This document shows, piece by piece, positions 46,048 to 55,238 of a stretch of DNA of 64,000 nt. The stretch is from Pseudomonas sp. P8_241 (GTDB lineage Bacteria > Pseudomonadota > Gammaproteobacteria > Pseudomonadales > Pseudomonadaceae), in the NCBI RefSeq assembly GCF_034008315.1, contig NZ_CP125377.1, forward strand, positions 4,586,501 to 4,650,500, in the 5' to 3' direction. Made by a program: the position numbers and the translations under genes. The stretch's first letter is position 1. Every line of letters starts with the position of its first letter. The notes under the pieces are model-generated. The model made no database searches. It had not been told where the DNA came from and saw only the letters and a list, made by a program, of their open reading frames with translations.

Positions 46048-46805
46048 CGAACCACCTCAGCCAGCTGCGTGGCAATAAATTCGGCCAACTGCTGATTCAG
46101 TTCAGGGATAGGCGGATCAAGGTCATCGTTTTTGACCGGGACCAGAATCTTGCTTCCGGCGGCCGGTATCTGCCCGCTCTCGCGATTCCAGTGCGCAATG
46201 CCGACTCGCCGGGAGACGCCGTTGGGCTGGATCAACCACAGGTAATCGGCGTCAGCGTCCTCGAGCGGCGCACAGCCTTGCAGGTAATCGCGGGCTTCTT
46301 GCAGCGCTTGATAGGGCAACCGGCAAGGTTCGGCGACAGCGCCAAACACCTCGACCTCATCGACCCGCAGCGGATAGATCAGACGGTCACCGTCGTCCAG
46401 GCGAATGTTGCGGGCGAACCCGACTTCCACGGCGACCGGGTCCAGAACGGCCACCTGGCGCCCGGTGACCGGCATGCGCCTGACGTCCTCGGCCAGACGC
46501 ACCGCCAGGGCGGCCCGGCTCGGCCTGTCGAAGAGCATGGCCATACGCTGCAACACGTCCAGATCAAACAGCACGCCGGCCTTGAGTCGGGTCTGTTGTT
46601 CAATCAGCGACTGCCGCAGCAAAACGCCCGCCAACCAGTAACTTTCGGCATTGGGTTGTGCCACGTTGATCACGTCGAGCAATCGTCCGCCCGCAGGCAG
46701 TTCGACCGCTCCCGGGTTGGCAACGTCACCGGTGACGGTGACCGCCGCCTGGCTCACGCCGGTGATCAACAGCAGGCACGCCGATAACGCTCTGACCCGC
46801 TTCAA
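46044..46805 (-). CDS. yjbG: YjbG/GfcC family periplasmic polysaccharide protein
   Basis: A 253-residue GfcC-like protein with a signal peptide (SACLLLITGVSQAA). A SLBB-type beta-grasp region (VTVTGDVANPGAVELPAGGRLLDVI) is followed by a second one (RLIYPLRVDEVEVFGAVAEPCRLPY), as in GfcC, and a C-terminal helix. Likely periplasmic partner of Wza/YjbH. It overlaps both neighbours by four bases, indicating tight translational coupling. Confidence 0.88.
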   Translation of the reverse strand: MKRVRALSACLLLITGVSQAAVTVTGDVANPGAVELPAGGRLLDVINVAQPNAESYWLAGVLLRQSLIEQQTRLKAGVLFDLDVLQRMAMLFDRPSRAALAVRLAEDVRRMPVTGRQVAVLDPVAVEVGFARNIRLDDGDRLIYPLRVDEVEVFGAVAEPCRLPYQALQEARDYLQGCAPLEDADADYLWLIQPNGVSRRVGIAHWNRESGQIPAAGSKILVPVKNDDLDPPIPELNQQLAEFIATQLAEVVR

Positions 46806-47467
46806 GGCGCATGCCTGCGATCAGGGGTCAGTTGAACAATCCTGACCCGCAACTGCGAAGTCAGTTGCTGTTCACTCTGCACAATGAAACCGTCAACGGG
46901 ATCGACCCAATAACGATTGGTCGCATGCAGGCCGATGGCCGGCGCGTCAATCTGCTCGTCGACACGCAGCACGGCGTATTCCTTGTTGAGGATTTCGAGG
47001 GTTTCCATGGATTGGCGGGAGAAGCGGCTGTTCAAGGTCACCCCGACTTCCTGGCCCTGGTAGAGGTCAATCCAGCGCTGGCTGGTGTAGCCATCCGGCA
47101 CTTGATGAAGACCTTTCTTGAAGGGCGAGACCGCTGCAAGGCGCGTCCCGTCCAGATCGCCGCCCAGGCCCAGGCCGATGCTGCGCACCGCCAGGCCATC
47201 GCGCATCAGCAGCACCTGCTTGCCGGACGCGACCCAGAACTGCAGGTCGCCGCGCTCACGCACCAACGCCAGCACGCCGGAACCGGACGGCGTGGTCAGC
47301 TTGAGCTGGGGATAGCGAACATCCGCCACCTGGGCTGCCGTCACGTCCAGTTCATCCGGCCCCGTCACCGCCGACTTAAAGTTGGTCAAGGAAGCGACCA
47401 TCAGCGGGTTACAGCCACACAACATCAAGGCCGCTATCAAGCAGACGCCAACATTCAACGTTCTCAC
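46802..47467 (-). CDS. yjbF: YjbF/GfcB family lipoprotein
   Basis: A 221-residue lipoprotein with lipobox LCGC. The YjbF domain begins KSAVTGPDELDVTAAQVADVRYPQLKL and contains LVRERGDLQFWVASGKQVLLMRDGLAV, then RTIGL-like and DRRHAP at the end. Outer-membrane lipoprotein of unknown detail, required with YjbG and YjbH for the polymer in related systems. Overlaps yjbG by four bases. Confidence 0.88.
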   Translation of the reverse strand: MRTLNVGVCLIAALMLCGCNPLMVASLTNFKSAVTGPDELDVTAAQVADVRYPQLKLTTPSGSGVLALVRERGDLQFWVASGKQVLLMRDGLAVRSIGLGLGGDLDGTRLAAVSPFKKGLHQVPDGYTSQRWIDLYQGQEVGVTLNSRFSRQSMETLEILNKEYAVLRVDEQIDAPAIGLHATNRYWVDPVDGFIVQSEQQLTSQLRVRIVQLTPDRRHAP

Positions 47468-47481
47468 GATCGGACCCGGCC

Positions 47482-48597
47482 TTAATTGCTGTTGCTGCTG
47501 ACTTCGCTCATGTTCTTCGCCGCAGACGCGCCCGTACCGACAATCGCTGCCGACGGCACCAATTGGCTGACGAAGCGATTCCAGCGAGTCACGTTGGCAG
47601 GACCTACGTAGACAACGTCCTGGGGACGTACTTCAAAGTGCGTGGCCAGCGCCATGGCGGTCGGTGACTGGGCTTGCAACTGGTAGACCTTCGCCGGCTC
47701 CACATCGAGGTTTTCAACACCCCTGATCACGTACACGGCGTTGCCGTTGGAGGTGGTCTGACTCAATCCGCCGACCGATCCCAGCACATCGGACAGGTTC
47801 ATGGTGGCGGTCTTGAAACTCAATGCGCGTGGCTGGTTGACTTCGCCCATGACGTAGATGCGTTTCTTGTCGTTGTACGGCAGATAGAGCTGATCGCCAC
47901 CCTTGAGATAGACATTCTGCAACTGCGAATCCGGCTGATTGAGCGTGTCGAGACTGAGCGTGTACACCCGCCCGTTTCGCGTCAGCAAAAGACCGGACAA
48001 GTCGGCACTCGTCGTATCGATACCGGCTGTACCGAGGGCCTCGACCACACTCAACGGATTGGTGGAAATCGCCTGCGGACCGGCCTTGGCAACGGCGCCC
48101 GTCACCACGACTTTCTGACTGGAAAAGCGCCACACGGCGACATCCACCTGCGGGTCGGCGATGAAGGCCGACAGCCTTTCTTCGATGTCCGATCGCAGTT
48201 GCTGGACGGTCTTGCCGGCCGCCTGCACCTCTTTGATAAACGGGTAGTAGAGCGTGCCATCGGCACGGACCAGGCGACCGTTGGCATCGATCTGCTGTTG
48301 CGCGCCGGAGGGTGCGGTCAGCTCCGGGTGGTCCCAGACCGTGATGTACAGCACATCGTTACTGCCGATGCGGTACTCGGCCGGGGCCGCCAACAGTTCC
48401 GTCGGCACGGACTCACGCTTTTGCGTGGCCCTGTTCATGGCGATGAGCTTGGGCGTGATCGGAATGAGCTCGACTCGGCTGCTCTCACTGGCGCCCTGGC
48501 GTGTGATATCACTGGTGCTCAGGTATTGGCCGGGGGAAAACATGCAACCTTGTAAAGCGATGCTTGCCAACATTAAAAGAGAAAAACTACGAGTCAT
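47482..48597 (-). CDS. wza: Polysaccharide export outer-membrane lipoprotein Wza
   Basis: A 371-residue Wza. Lipobox LQGC near residue 18, poly-export domain (YRIGSNDVLYITVWDHPELTAPSG) and two SLBB domains (VVVTGAVAKAGPQAI; IYVMGEVNQPRALSF), with a C-terminal amphipathic helix (NRFVSQLVPSAAIVG) that would form the outer-membrane pore. It links to Wzc, which is encoded about 10 kb away in the second operon. It lies between yjbE and yjbF, the position of gfcE in group 4 capsule clusters. Confidence 0.93.
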   Translation of the reverse strand: MTRSFSLLMLASIALQGCMFSPGQYLSTSDITRQGASESSRVELIPITPKLIAMNRATQKRESVPTELLAAPAEYRIGSNDVLYITVWDHPELTAPSGAQQQIDANGRLVRADGTLYYPFIKEVQAAGKTVQQLRSDIEERLSAFIADPQVDVAVWRFSSQKVVVTGAVAKAGPQAISTNPLSVVEALGTAGIDTTSADLSGLLLTRNGRVYTLSLDTLNQPDSQLQNVYLKGGDQLYLPYNDKKRIYVMGEVNQPRALSFKTATMNLSDVLGSVGGLSQTTSNGNAVYVIRGVENLDVEPAKVYQLQAQSPTAMALATHFEVRPQDVVYVGPANVTRWNRFVSQLVPSAAIVGTGASAAKNMSEVSSNSN

Positions 48598-48625
48598 AAT
48601 GGCACTACGCTATTCAAGGGCGAAT

Positions 48626-48659
48626 CTAAAACAAAGTCACCCGACTTGCGTCGGGCGAC
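48626..48659 (-). terminator. Terminator/attenuator between yjbE and wza
   Basis: GTCGCCCGAC / GTCGGGTGAC stem followed on the minus strand by TTTGTTTT. It lies inside the operon, so read-through would set the ratio of the abundant small protein to the export machine. Confidence 0.7.
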
Positions 48660-48686
48660 CCTGTACTGCACTAACCGATGTTCCGG

Positions 48687-48923
48687 TTAGTTATGCGTGC
48701 CGGTGGTACCAGTGGTACCTGTCGTACCCGTGGTACCGCCGTTGGCACTTCCACCGCTGTTGGACGCCGCTACAGCGCTGGCGACCATTGCAGTACTGGC
48801 TGCTGTGGCTTGAGTCGCCGCCACGTTACCCAATACATTGGTCGCTGCTGTAAGCGGCGCTTCAACCGCGCCGGCCCAGTTGCTCACCATCGACAACAGG
48901 GCAATTGCCATCACTTTCTTCAT
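48687..48923 (-). CDS. yjbE: YjbE/GfcA-like small secreted protein
   Basis: 78 residues: signal peptide (KKVMAIALLSMVSNWAGA), an Ala/Thr-rich helix (AATQATAASTAMVASAVAAS) and a C-terminal GGTTGTTGTTGTTGTHN repeat. This matches the composition and length of E. coli YjbE and the Thr-rich GfcA. ATG with AAAGGAG upstream. It is the first gene of the yjb-wza operon. Confidence 0.75.
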   Translation of the reverse strand: MKKVMAIALLSMVSNWAGAVEAPLTAATNVLGNVAATQATAASTAMVASAVAASNSGGSANGGTTGTTGTTGTTGTHN

Positions 48924-49152
48924 ATCAACTCCTTTCTAACATTCAACCCGATCGAAACCGTGTGTGTGTTAGAGGTGGTAGCGTTCAAGTCCGCAAAAGA
49001 GCGAACAAGAGCCGTTGTTCTTTCACAGTCTTACCCAACTGATAAAGTCGAACGGCAGGTTTATATCTACGGACTTGCAAATGGCATTGCCAGTGTATTT
49101 TGCAGACGATATCTAACAACCTGACTGAAAATAACATTGAGCTAAATCGCCA

Positions 49153-50169
49153 TCATTTCTCGTAGCCCTTGGGATGATTCGATTGCCAGCGCCAAGTGTC
49201 GGTGACCATGTCCTGCAAGTTGCGTGTGGCTTTCCAGCCCAGCTCTTTCGCCGCTTTGGAAGCATCTGCCCAACTCTGGGCAATGTCACCCGAACGTCGC
49301 GGCATCATCCGATACGGCACCGGCTGCCCGCACGCCTGTTCAAACGCGCGCAGCACTTGCATCACGCTGTAGCCATCGCCCGTACCGAGATTCCAGGTAT
49401 GAACGCCAATACGCCCGGTAATGGATTGCAAAGCCTTGAGATGCCCGTCCGCGAGGTCCACGACATGGATGTAGTCACGCACGCCAGTGCCGTCGACCGT
49501 GGGGTAATCGTTGCCGAAGATCGACAGCTCTTTCAGGCTGCCAACCGCCACCTGGCTGATATAGGGCACCAGGTTGTTGGGAATGCCATTGGGGTCTTCG
49601 CCCAACTGACCGCTTTGATGCGCGCCGATCGGGTTGAAATACCGCAACAGGGCGATGCTCCAGCGCGGATCGGCCAGGCTCAGGTCACGCAGCACGTTTT
49701 CGACAATCAGCTTGGATTGACCGTAGGGATTGGTCGGGATGCCCGTGGGGAAATCCTCGCGGATCGGCATCTGCTCCGGCGCGCCGTATACCGTTGCCGA
49801 TGAACTGAACACCAGGCGAAACACGCCAGCAGCGGCCATCGCCTGACACAGCGTGATACTGCCGCTGACGTTGGTCTCGTAATACTCAAGCGGCTTGCGC
49901 ACGCTCTCGCCCACGGCCTTGAGCCCGGCAAAGTGCAGGACGGCATCAATGGCATGCTCTTGGAAAATCCGCTCGAGCAAAGCCCGGTCGCGCACATCGC
50001 CGCGAACCATCAGTGCACTTTTGCCGCAAATACCTTCTACTGCATGCAATGCCGCGTCGCTGCTGTTGCAAAGATTATCCAGCACTACAACTTCATAGCC
50101 TGCTTCAAGCAGCGCGAGTGTGGTGTGCGAGCCGATATAACCGGCTCCACCCGTTACCAGAATTTTCAT
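49153..50169 (-). CDS. galE: UDP-glucose 4-epimerase
   Basis: A 338-residue extended SDR: NAD site MKILVTGGAGYIGSH, catalytic Ser in SSSATVYG and the pair in NPYGQSKLIVE. It interconverts UDP-glucose and UDP-galactose (possibly the N-acetyl forms). ATG 50169 gives the standard GalE length; ATG 50181 is an alternative. Placed beside galU and the EPS genes, it probably supplies UDP-galactose for the polymer. Confidence 0.93.
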   Translation of the reverse strand: MKILVTGGAGYIGSHTTLALLEAGYEVVVLDNLCNSSDAALHAVEGICGKSALMVRGDVRDRALLERIFQEHAIDAVLHFAGLKAVGESVRKPLEYYETNVSGSITLCQAMAAAGVFRLVFSSSATVYGAPEQMPIREDFPTGIPTNPYGQSKLIVENVLRDLSLADPRWSIALLRYFNPIGAHQSGQLGEDPNGIPNNLVPYISQVAVGSLKELSIFGNDYPTVDGTGVRDYIHVVDLADGHLKALQSITGRIGVHTWNLGTGDGYSVMQVLRAFEQACGQPVPYRMMPRRSGDIAQSWADASKAAKELGWKATRNLQDMVTDTWRWQSNHPKGYEK

Positions 50170-50551
50170 AGTGCGGTCCATAGTGGCAGAAGTGCGTGTC
50201 AAGCCTCTCTTGTCAAAGATGTGTGCTGAACCACACAAACAAGAGCGACAACAACCCAAAACAAAATTAGTTCAACGACTGGCAATAAATTTTTTTGCAG
50301 GTCAAACTGTAGTGCGGGATACTTATTAGCACTCCGACGACTTCACCACTATCAACAGATACCGACTAAAAATAACCAATAACTATTAAACCGACATCTC
50401 ATAACATTGTCGTGTTATTCGCACATTGCTATTTGCCACTAACGGCCCGACTCAGGTATTAAAGCAAGCCTTCAATAATCATTGAAACTTGCAATCACTC
50501 ATTATTGTGCGCACCCGTTGGCTGTGTTCCATGACTGTCCAGGATACTTTT
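50170..50551. promoter_or_regulatory. Divergent galE/galU promoter region
   Basis: 382 bases, much richer in A/T than the flanks, with no gene. It contains TTCAAT-AATC-ATTGAA (50471-50486) and a TATTAAA half-site (50457-50463) similar to the TTAATAC half-sites at 61511-61546. This suggests common regulation of the EPS genes, but with weak support. Confidence 0.4.
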
Positions 50552-51385
50552 ATGATTCGTAAATGTTTGTTCCCCGCTGCCGGCTATGGCACGCGTTTCT
50601 TGCCGGCGACCAAAGCCATGCCCAAGGAAATGCTGCCCATCGTCAACAAGCCATTGATCGAGTACGCCGTCGAAGAGGCACGCGACGCCGGCTTGCAGCA
50701 CATGGCAATCGTCACCGGCCGGGGCAAGCGCGCGCTGGAAGACCACTTCGATATCAGCTACGAGCTCGAGCACCAGATTCGCGGCACCGAGAAAGAGAAG
50801 TTCCTGGCCGGCACCCGCGAGCTCATCGACACCTGCACCTTCTCCTACACCCGTCAGGTGGAAATGAAGGGCCTGGGCCACGCGATTCACAGTGGCCGCC
50901 CGTTGATCGGTGACGAACCCTTCGCCGTGGTTTTGGCCGATGACCTGTGCCTGAACCTGGAGGGTGATGGAGTTCTCGCGCAAATGATCGAGCTCTACAA
51001 AAAATTCCGCTGCTCGATCGTGGCCATCCAGGAAGTGCCGCGCGACCAGACCCACAAGTACGGCGTGATCGCCGGCGAGCTGATCTCCGATGGGATTTAC
51101 CGGGTCAACAACATGGTGGAAAAACCCGCTCCGCAAGACGCGCCATCCAACCTGGCAATCATCGGCCGCTACATTCTGACGCCGGATATCTTTGACCTGA
51201 TCGCCGATACGCAACCGGGTAAAGGCGGGGAAATCCAGATCACCGACGCACTGATGAAACAGGCGCAGAACGGTTGCGTGCTGGCCTACAAGTTCAAGGG
51301 CTTGCGCTTCGATTGCGGTGACGCCGAGGGTTACTTGCAGGCGACCAACTTCTGCTACGACAACGTGTACCTCAAGGGCCGCTGA
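50552..51385 (+). CDS. galU: UTP-glucose-1-phosphate uridylyltransferase
   Basis: A 277-residue nucleotidyltransferase: CLFPAAGYGTRFLPATKAMPKEMLPIV (nucleotide and metal site), then ELEHQIRGTEKEKFL and GIYRVNNMVEKP. It makes UDP-glucose, the precursor for EPS, LPS core and trehalose. ATG 50552 chosen; the upstream in-frame codons are not conserved in this family. Divergent from galE. Confidence 0.95.
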   Translation: MIRKCLFPAAGYGTRFLPATKAMPKEMLPIVNKPLIEYAVEEARDAGLQHMAIVTGRGKRALEDHFDISYELEHQIRGTEKEKFLAGTRELIDTCTFSYTRQVEMKGLGHAIHSGRPLIGDEPFAVVLADDLCLNLEGDGVLAQMIELYKKFRCSIVAIQEVPRDQTHKYGVIAGELISDGIYRVNNMVEKPAPQDAPSNLAIIGRYILTPDIFDLIADTQPGKGGEIQITDALMKQAQNGCVLAYKFKGLRFDCGDAEGYLQATNFCYDNVYLKGR

Positions 51386-51432
51386 GAACGCTCCAATACC
51401 CGACGCCCACTCTTCATTCAGGCAGGCCAACC

Positions 51433-51855
51433 ATGAACATTGAAAAACTCTCGGCATACATTGCAATGGAGGTGGGCAACCTCGGGGTGATGTCCTCGTT
51501 ATCGCGACATCAGCGGTTGCCGAGCGCCAACGAGTCCTGGCTCGGCCCCACGCTGCTGGTGGAGCGAATCGGCTTGTTTCCCGCCTCCGGAGACATCCGC
51601 CGGCCGATGCTCGATCCCTATCCCCTCCTCGCTCACCTGAAAAGACTTTATCGCGGGCAGGCGCTGGAGATGGATGACCGTGACGGGCTGAAATTGATTT
51701 TCAGTGACTGGCGATTCCGAGTGCGCATTTGCTGCAACGATCCGGCCATCATCATCAACGTGGAGACCCGTTGTGCTACGCAACTGATGCCGCTCAAGAC
51801 AGCAGAGCTGCTCGCTCATCTGGAGACATTCGAAATTTGCCGCAGCATCCTGTAG
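51433..51855 (+). pseudogene. Stand-alone C-terminal fragment of phosphomannomutase/phosphoglucomutase
   Basis: 140 residues. Residues about 43-135 align with the end of CpsG/ManB-type phosphomannomutases: LLVERIGLFPASGDIRR, then DGLKLIFSDWRF and VETR. The phosphate-binding loop SNTEP of the intact enzymes reads CCNDP. The catalytic Ser, metal-binding and sugar-binding domains I-III are absent. The frame is open and begins with a plausible ATG. It ends at the TAG of a REP element. It is either decayed or a repurposed domain. The genome probably has a full AlgC elsewhere. Confidence 0.65.
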
Positions 51856-51931
51856 GAGCTGCCGAAGGCTGCGATCCTTTGACATGATCCTGAAAAAAAT
51901 CAAAAGATCGCAGCCTTCGGCAGCTCCTACA
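51851..51931. repeat. REP pair providing the stop codons of two convergent genes
   Basis: 26-base perfect inverted arms (51851-51876 and 51906-51931; TGTAGGAGCTGCCGAAGGC type). The TAG in each outer TGTAGG is the stop codon: 51853-51855 for the mutase fragment and 51927-51929 for the SGNH hydrolase. Confidence 0.88.
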
Positions 51932-53057
51932 TCAAGCCAGCACCACAGCGGTCCTGCTCACCAACAATCCAGCTATAGAAATAGTCAGCGATCACCCGCC
52001 CACCCGTGGCCGGAACCGGATGAATCTTGTCCGGGCCGATCATGGTGGCAGCATAGCGCTTGAAATCGGTGCCGAACGCGCACTGCAGATTGGCGTAACC
52101 GAGGTGTTCCTTGCGTGCCCAGGGTTCCAGGACTTGCGCATAGGCTGACATCGGGTAAGCACTGGAACGCGTCGTGTCCTGACGCAGGATCAGGTTGATG
52201 CTCGCCGCCGGTTGAATCTCGCGCACCATCCCCACCAAACCCTGAATGTTCTTCAGGTACTCCTCGGGTTTCACGCCAAAACCCTGGTCGTTACCGCCCA
52301 GCATGATCAGGTAGATGTCTGCGGGAATCTTCGACACCACCGTCTTCCACTGCGCTTGCCAATGCTCATCACTGTGGTAAAAGTCAGCGGACGCCGCGCC
52401 GGACGCTGCGAGTTTGGATACCCGCACACCGCCCTGATCGTTTGTTATCCACAGGCCGAAGAGCGTTGGCGCGCCTTTCACCACTTCCAGCCGGAACGAC
52501 CAGTCTTTCGCTGCCGATGTGCCAGGCAGTGACACTTCCTGAACCCCCTCGCCCGCCAGCGTCAATGGCTGCCAGGTTTGCGAAGGGCTCCAGCGGTAAC
52601 GAATCTCATGAGGTTCGTCATTGCCGAGGTAGAGTAATTTCGCCTGGGTGACCGCCGTATCGATGGCCGCTATCGAACTGGCATCAATCTCCAGCCAGGC
52701 ACCGGGTCGACCCGACACGGTGCGACTGTCGGGGCTGGCCTGTCCAAGGCCGGACACCTGCCAGTCACCGCCGAAGTACTGATCGCTGCTGCGAGTGTAT
52801 TTGTAATGCGTACCGCCGAGCGCCGCACCGTGGTTGAGGCCGACATAGCCGGGCCCTGCGAAACCCGCCTCCCCGGCCAGCCGCTGCACCAGTTTGTTCA
52901 AATAGAAATCCTGTCCCGCGCTGTAGCTGTCGCCGATCACCGAGATGGACAGAACCTTCCCGGCTTTACCTTCGCGCCACTGACCAAAGCGCTCGCGAGC
53001 GTCGCCGACTTCGACCACTGACGTCGCAACAGGCCGGACGTCATCCACTGCCAACAT
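51927..53057 (-). CDS. SGNH/GDSL-type hydrolase, probable EPS O-acyl esterase
   Basis: A 376-residue SGNH hydrolase: block I GDSYSAG (Ser 44), Gly in the FGGDW region, block III GGNDQG and block V DKIHPV (Asp and His). No clear signal peptide at the chosen ATG 53057 (AAGGAAG upstream). It lies 27 bases after the acyltransferase gene. Such pairs add and remove acetyl groups on polysaccharides. The C-terminal codon is created by the adjoining REP. Confidence 0.78.
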   Translation of the reverse strand: MLAVDDVRPVATSVVEVGDARERFGQWREGKAGKVLSISVIGDSYSAGQDFYLNKLVQRLAGEAGFAGPGYVGLNHGAALGGTHYKYTRSSDQYFGGDWQVSGLGQASPDSRTVSGRPGAWLEIDASSIAAIDTAVTQAKLLYLGNDEPHEIRYRWSPSQTWQPLTLAGEGVQEVSLPGTSAAKDWSFRLEVVKGAPTLFGLWITNDQGGVRVSKLAASGAASADFYHSDEHWQAQWKTVVSKIPADIYLIMLGGNDQGFGVKPEEYLKNIQGLVGMVREIQPAASINLILRQDTTRSSAYPMSAYAQVLEPWARKEHLGYANLQCAFGTDFKRYAATMIGPDKIHPVPATGGRVIADYFYSWIVGEQDRCGAGLM

Positions 53058-53084
53058 GCTTCGCTTCCTTCACTTGGAGAAACA

Positions 53085-54122
53085 TCAAGTCTGAGACACC
53101 GGGACGATATTCGCCGCTGGTTTTTTGGCTGCTGCCCGCTCTCCCAGAAACAGCACGGAGGTGAAGTTGAACCGACTGAAAACGATCGACAGAACCACCG
53201 GCCCCAGCAAACCACACGCCACACCACCGAGCACCAGAACGCTTTCGTCCTTCACGCCCAAGCGCCCCAGGACAAACCGCGATGTGGCCGCAAACAGCAC
53301 ATGAAACAGGAAGATCGCGTAGGAGTACCCACCGAGCCAGGTCAACCACTTCGAGCGCATGTCACTGGACAGCAACGCAATGCAGGACACGCAACCCACG
53401 GTCAAACCGATCAGGCTGCGGCGGTCGACAATCAACTCGCGATCAATCGCCGCCACGTACAGCAGCGTCAGCGAGATCAACACAAACACCAACGGCCCGA
53501 TCACCTTGAACCGTTGCTTGAACGCATCGACATTTTCCTGGCCAATCATCCCTGCTACGAAAAACGGTAGCAGGTAGATCGCGCCATTAATGCCGAACGC
53601 ATCGAGCTTGAACGGCGGTAATAAAAACAGTACCGCCGCAAAGGCAAACAGAAGATACAAGCGCGTCGCCGAACGCAGCAAACCACGCCACTCCAGCAGG
53701 CCGACAAACATGAAAATGATGAACACCGCCTGCAAAAACCAGAAGTGGTTGATCGGCACCCAGAACGATAACAACGCATCGATCACACCGACGTCCTTGT
53801 TCACCCCCGGCCCTACCGCCTGCAACACCGAGAACGGCACGCCCACGCAAAACAGCGGCACGATCAGCCGTCGCACCTTACCGGCAAAGAACGCCGAAAA
53901 GTCATTGCCGCGGATTTTGTAGATCGAATAGATGTAGCCCGAGATGAAGGTGAACAGCGGCATGCGCACGTACACCATGGAATCGGCGATCACCCGGAAC
54001 GGCGAGCCGAGGTCTATTTTCAAACCACCGCCCAACGGACCGATCACGTGATAGAGCACCAGCAACAGACATGCCAGTCCGCGCAGGGTTTCGATCTCCA
54101 GGGACTTTTTATTGCTCGACAT
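53085..54122 (-). CDS. Membrane acyltransferase (acyltransferase-3 family)
   Basis: A 345-residue protein with about ten helices: IETLRGLACLLLVLYHVIGP (conserved Arg and His), RMPLFTFISGYIYS and GGYSYAIFLFHVLF near the end. It transfers an acyl group, usually acetyl, from the cytosol to a sugar on the polymer. Fits an O-acetylating role in the EPS operon. Start ATG 54122. Confidence 0.85.
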   Translation of the reverse strand: MSSNKKSLEIETLRGLACLLLVLYHVIGPLGGGLKIDLGSPFRVIADSMVYVRMPLFTFISGYIYSIYKIRGNDFSAFFAGKVRRLIVPLFCVGVPFSVLQAVGPGVNKDVGVIDALLSFWVPINHFWFLQAVFIIFMFVGLLEWRGLLRSATRLYLLFAFAAVLFLLPPFKLDAFGINGAIYLLPFFVAGMIGQENVDAFKQRFKVIGPLVFVLISLTLLYVAAIDRELIVDRRSLIGLTVGCVSCIALLSSDMRSKWLTWLGGYSYAIFLFHVLFAATSRFVLGRLGVKDESVLVLGGVACGLLGPVVLSIVFSRFNFTSVLFLGERAAAKKPAANIVPVSQT

Positions 54123-54134
54123 AAAGCACCCGCC

Positions 54135-55238
54135 TCAATTCAGAACTCTTGATTCAACCTGCATCGGTTTGTTCGCTCGCAGCATCAATCCCAGGCCCAC
54201 GAACAACACGGGCACCACCATCGAGAAGTGCCGGGCGAAGGAACCGAAGTCCGGCTCGAACAGACCTTGAACCAGCAGAAATGCCAACGGAATCGCGATC
54301 AGCTCCTTGGGCTTGGTCTGGATCGGCGCGCCCTTGTAATCGGTCGAGGTGATGACTTTGAACAGCAGCAACGCGGTCATGATCATCAACGCCACGAAGA
54401 TCACCTGCCCCGGTCCTGACAGCAAAATCAGCTCCACCGGGAACGACAGCCGGAAGAAGATGATCATCGAATCCAGCGCTTGCGAGACAAAGTCGCTGCC
54501 ACTGAGCCACGAGACAATCAACGACTTGGACCCCTCCTCGCCCGCCGTGCGCAGTTCGTTGTTGCTGGCGCGAATCGACGACACCGGAAACCCGAGCGCC
54601 ACCTGAATCGCCATTGCAACTGCGAGGTAGAACAGGAACAGCATCAGGAAGAAGGTGAAACGCGAGACGTACTTCTTCATCACGCAGACGCCGACCCACG
54701 ACAGTGAAAACAAAATCCAGTAGGGGCGGATCAGTACGCCGTAGATCACCGCCGAGAGGAAAAATCCGCCGCGATATTTGCGCGTCAACGAACTGAGCAA
54801 AATGCTCAACACCGCCACCGACACAATGATTTCCTTGGTCAGATTTTCAAGGAAAAACGAGCGAACGATGCCCCACAGACACAGGGTGCCGAAAATCGTC
54901 AGCGGCATTCGCCGGAAGACCACCACCGGAATCGCCGTGAGGAAAAAATTGCAGAACATGCCATAGGCCCAGGCATTGGTCAGATTGATCCCGGTGGGCC
55001 GCAACAGAAACGCCGAACACTCATAGGAAGAGCGATCCGGCGAAAACGGGTTCCAGAAATTGCAGTTGTCGGCACGGGCGTATGACGACCACAAGGTCAT
55101 GGCATCGGGGCCGGGATCGCGGGGAATCAACAGCGGCATGGCCACTGACAGAAACAACCCGGTGAACAGGATCAGGAACGAAATCGAGGAATCGAGTTTT
55201 CTGCCGCGAAACTCGATGCACGGCAGCTTCAACCCCAT
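54135..55238 (-). CDS. wzy: Probable Wzy-type polysaccharide polymerase
   Basis: A 367-residue membrane protein with about ten helices and large periplasmic loops (RDPGPDAMTLWSSYARADNCNFWNPFSPDRSSYECSA region about 39-75). No sequence family is evident, as is usual for Wzy. The position after wzx, the length and the topology support the polymerase role. It overlaps wzx by 10 bases. Confidence 0.6.
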   Translation of the reverse strand: MGLKLPCIEFRGRKLDSSISFLILFTGLFLSVAMPLLIPRDPGPDAMTLWSSYARADNCNFWNPFSPDRSSYECSAFLLRPTGINLTNAWAYGMFCNFFLTAIPVVVFRRMPLTIFGTLCLWGIVRSFFLENLTKEIIVSVAVLSILLSSLTRKYRGGFFLSAVIYGVLIRPYWILFSLSWVGVCVMKKYVSRFTFFLMLFLFYLAVAMAIQVALGFPVSSIRASNNELRTAGEEGSKSLIVSWLSGSDFVSQALDSMIIFFRLSFPVELILLSGPGQVIFVALMIMTALLLFKVITSTDYKGAPIQTKPKELIAIPLAFLLVQGLFEPDFGSFARHFSMVVPVLFVGLGLMLRANKPMQVESRVLN

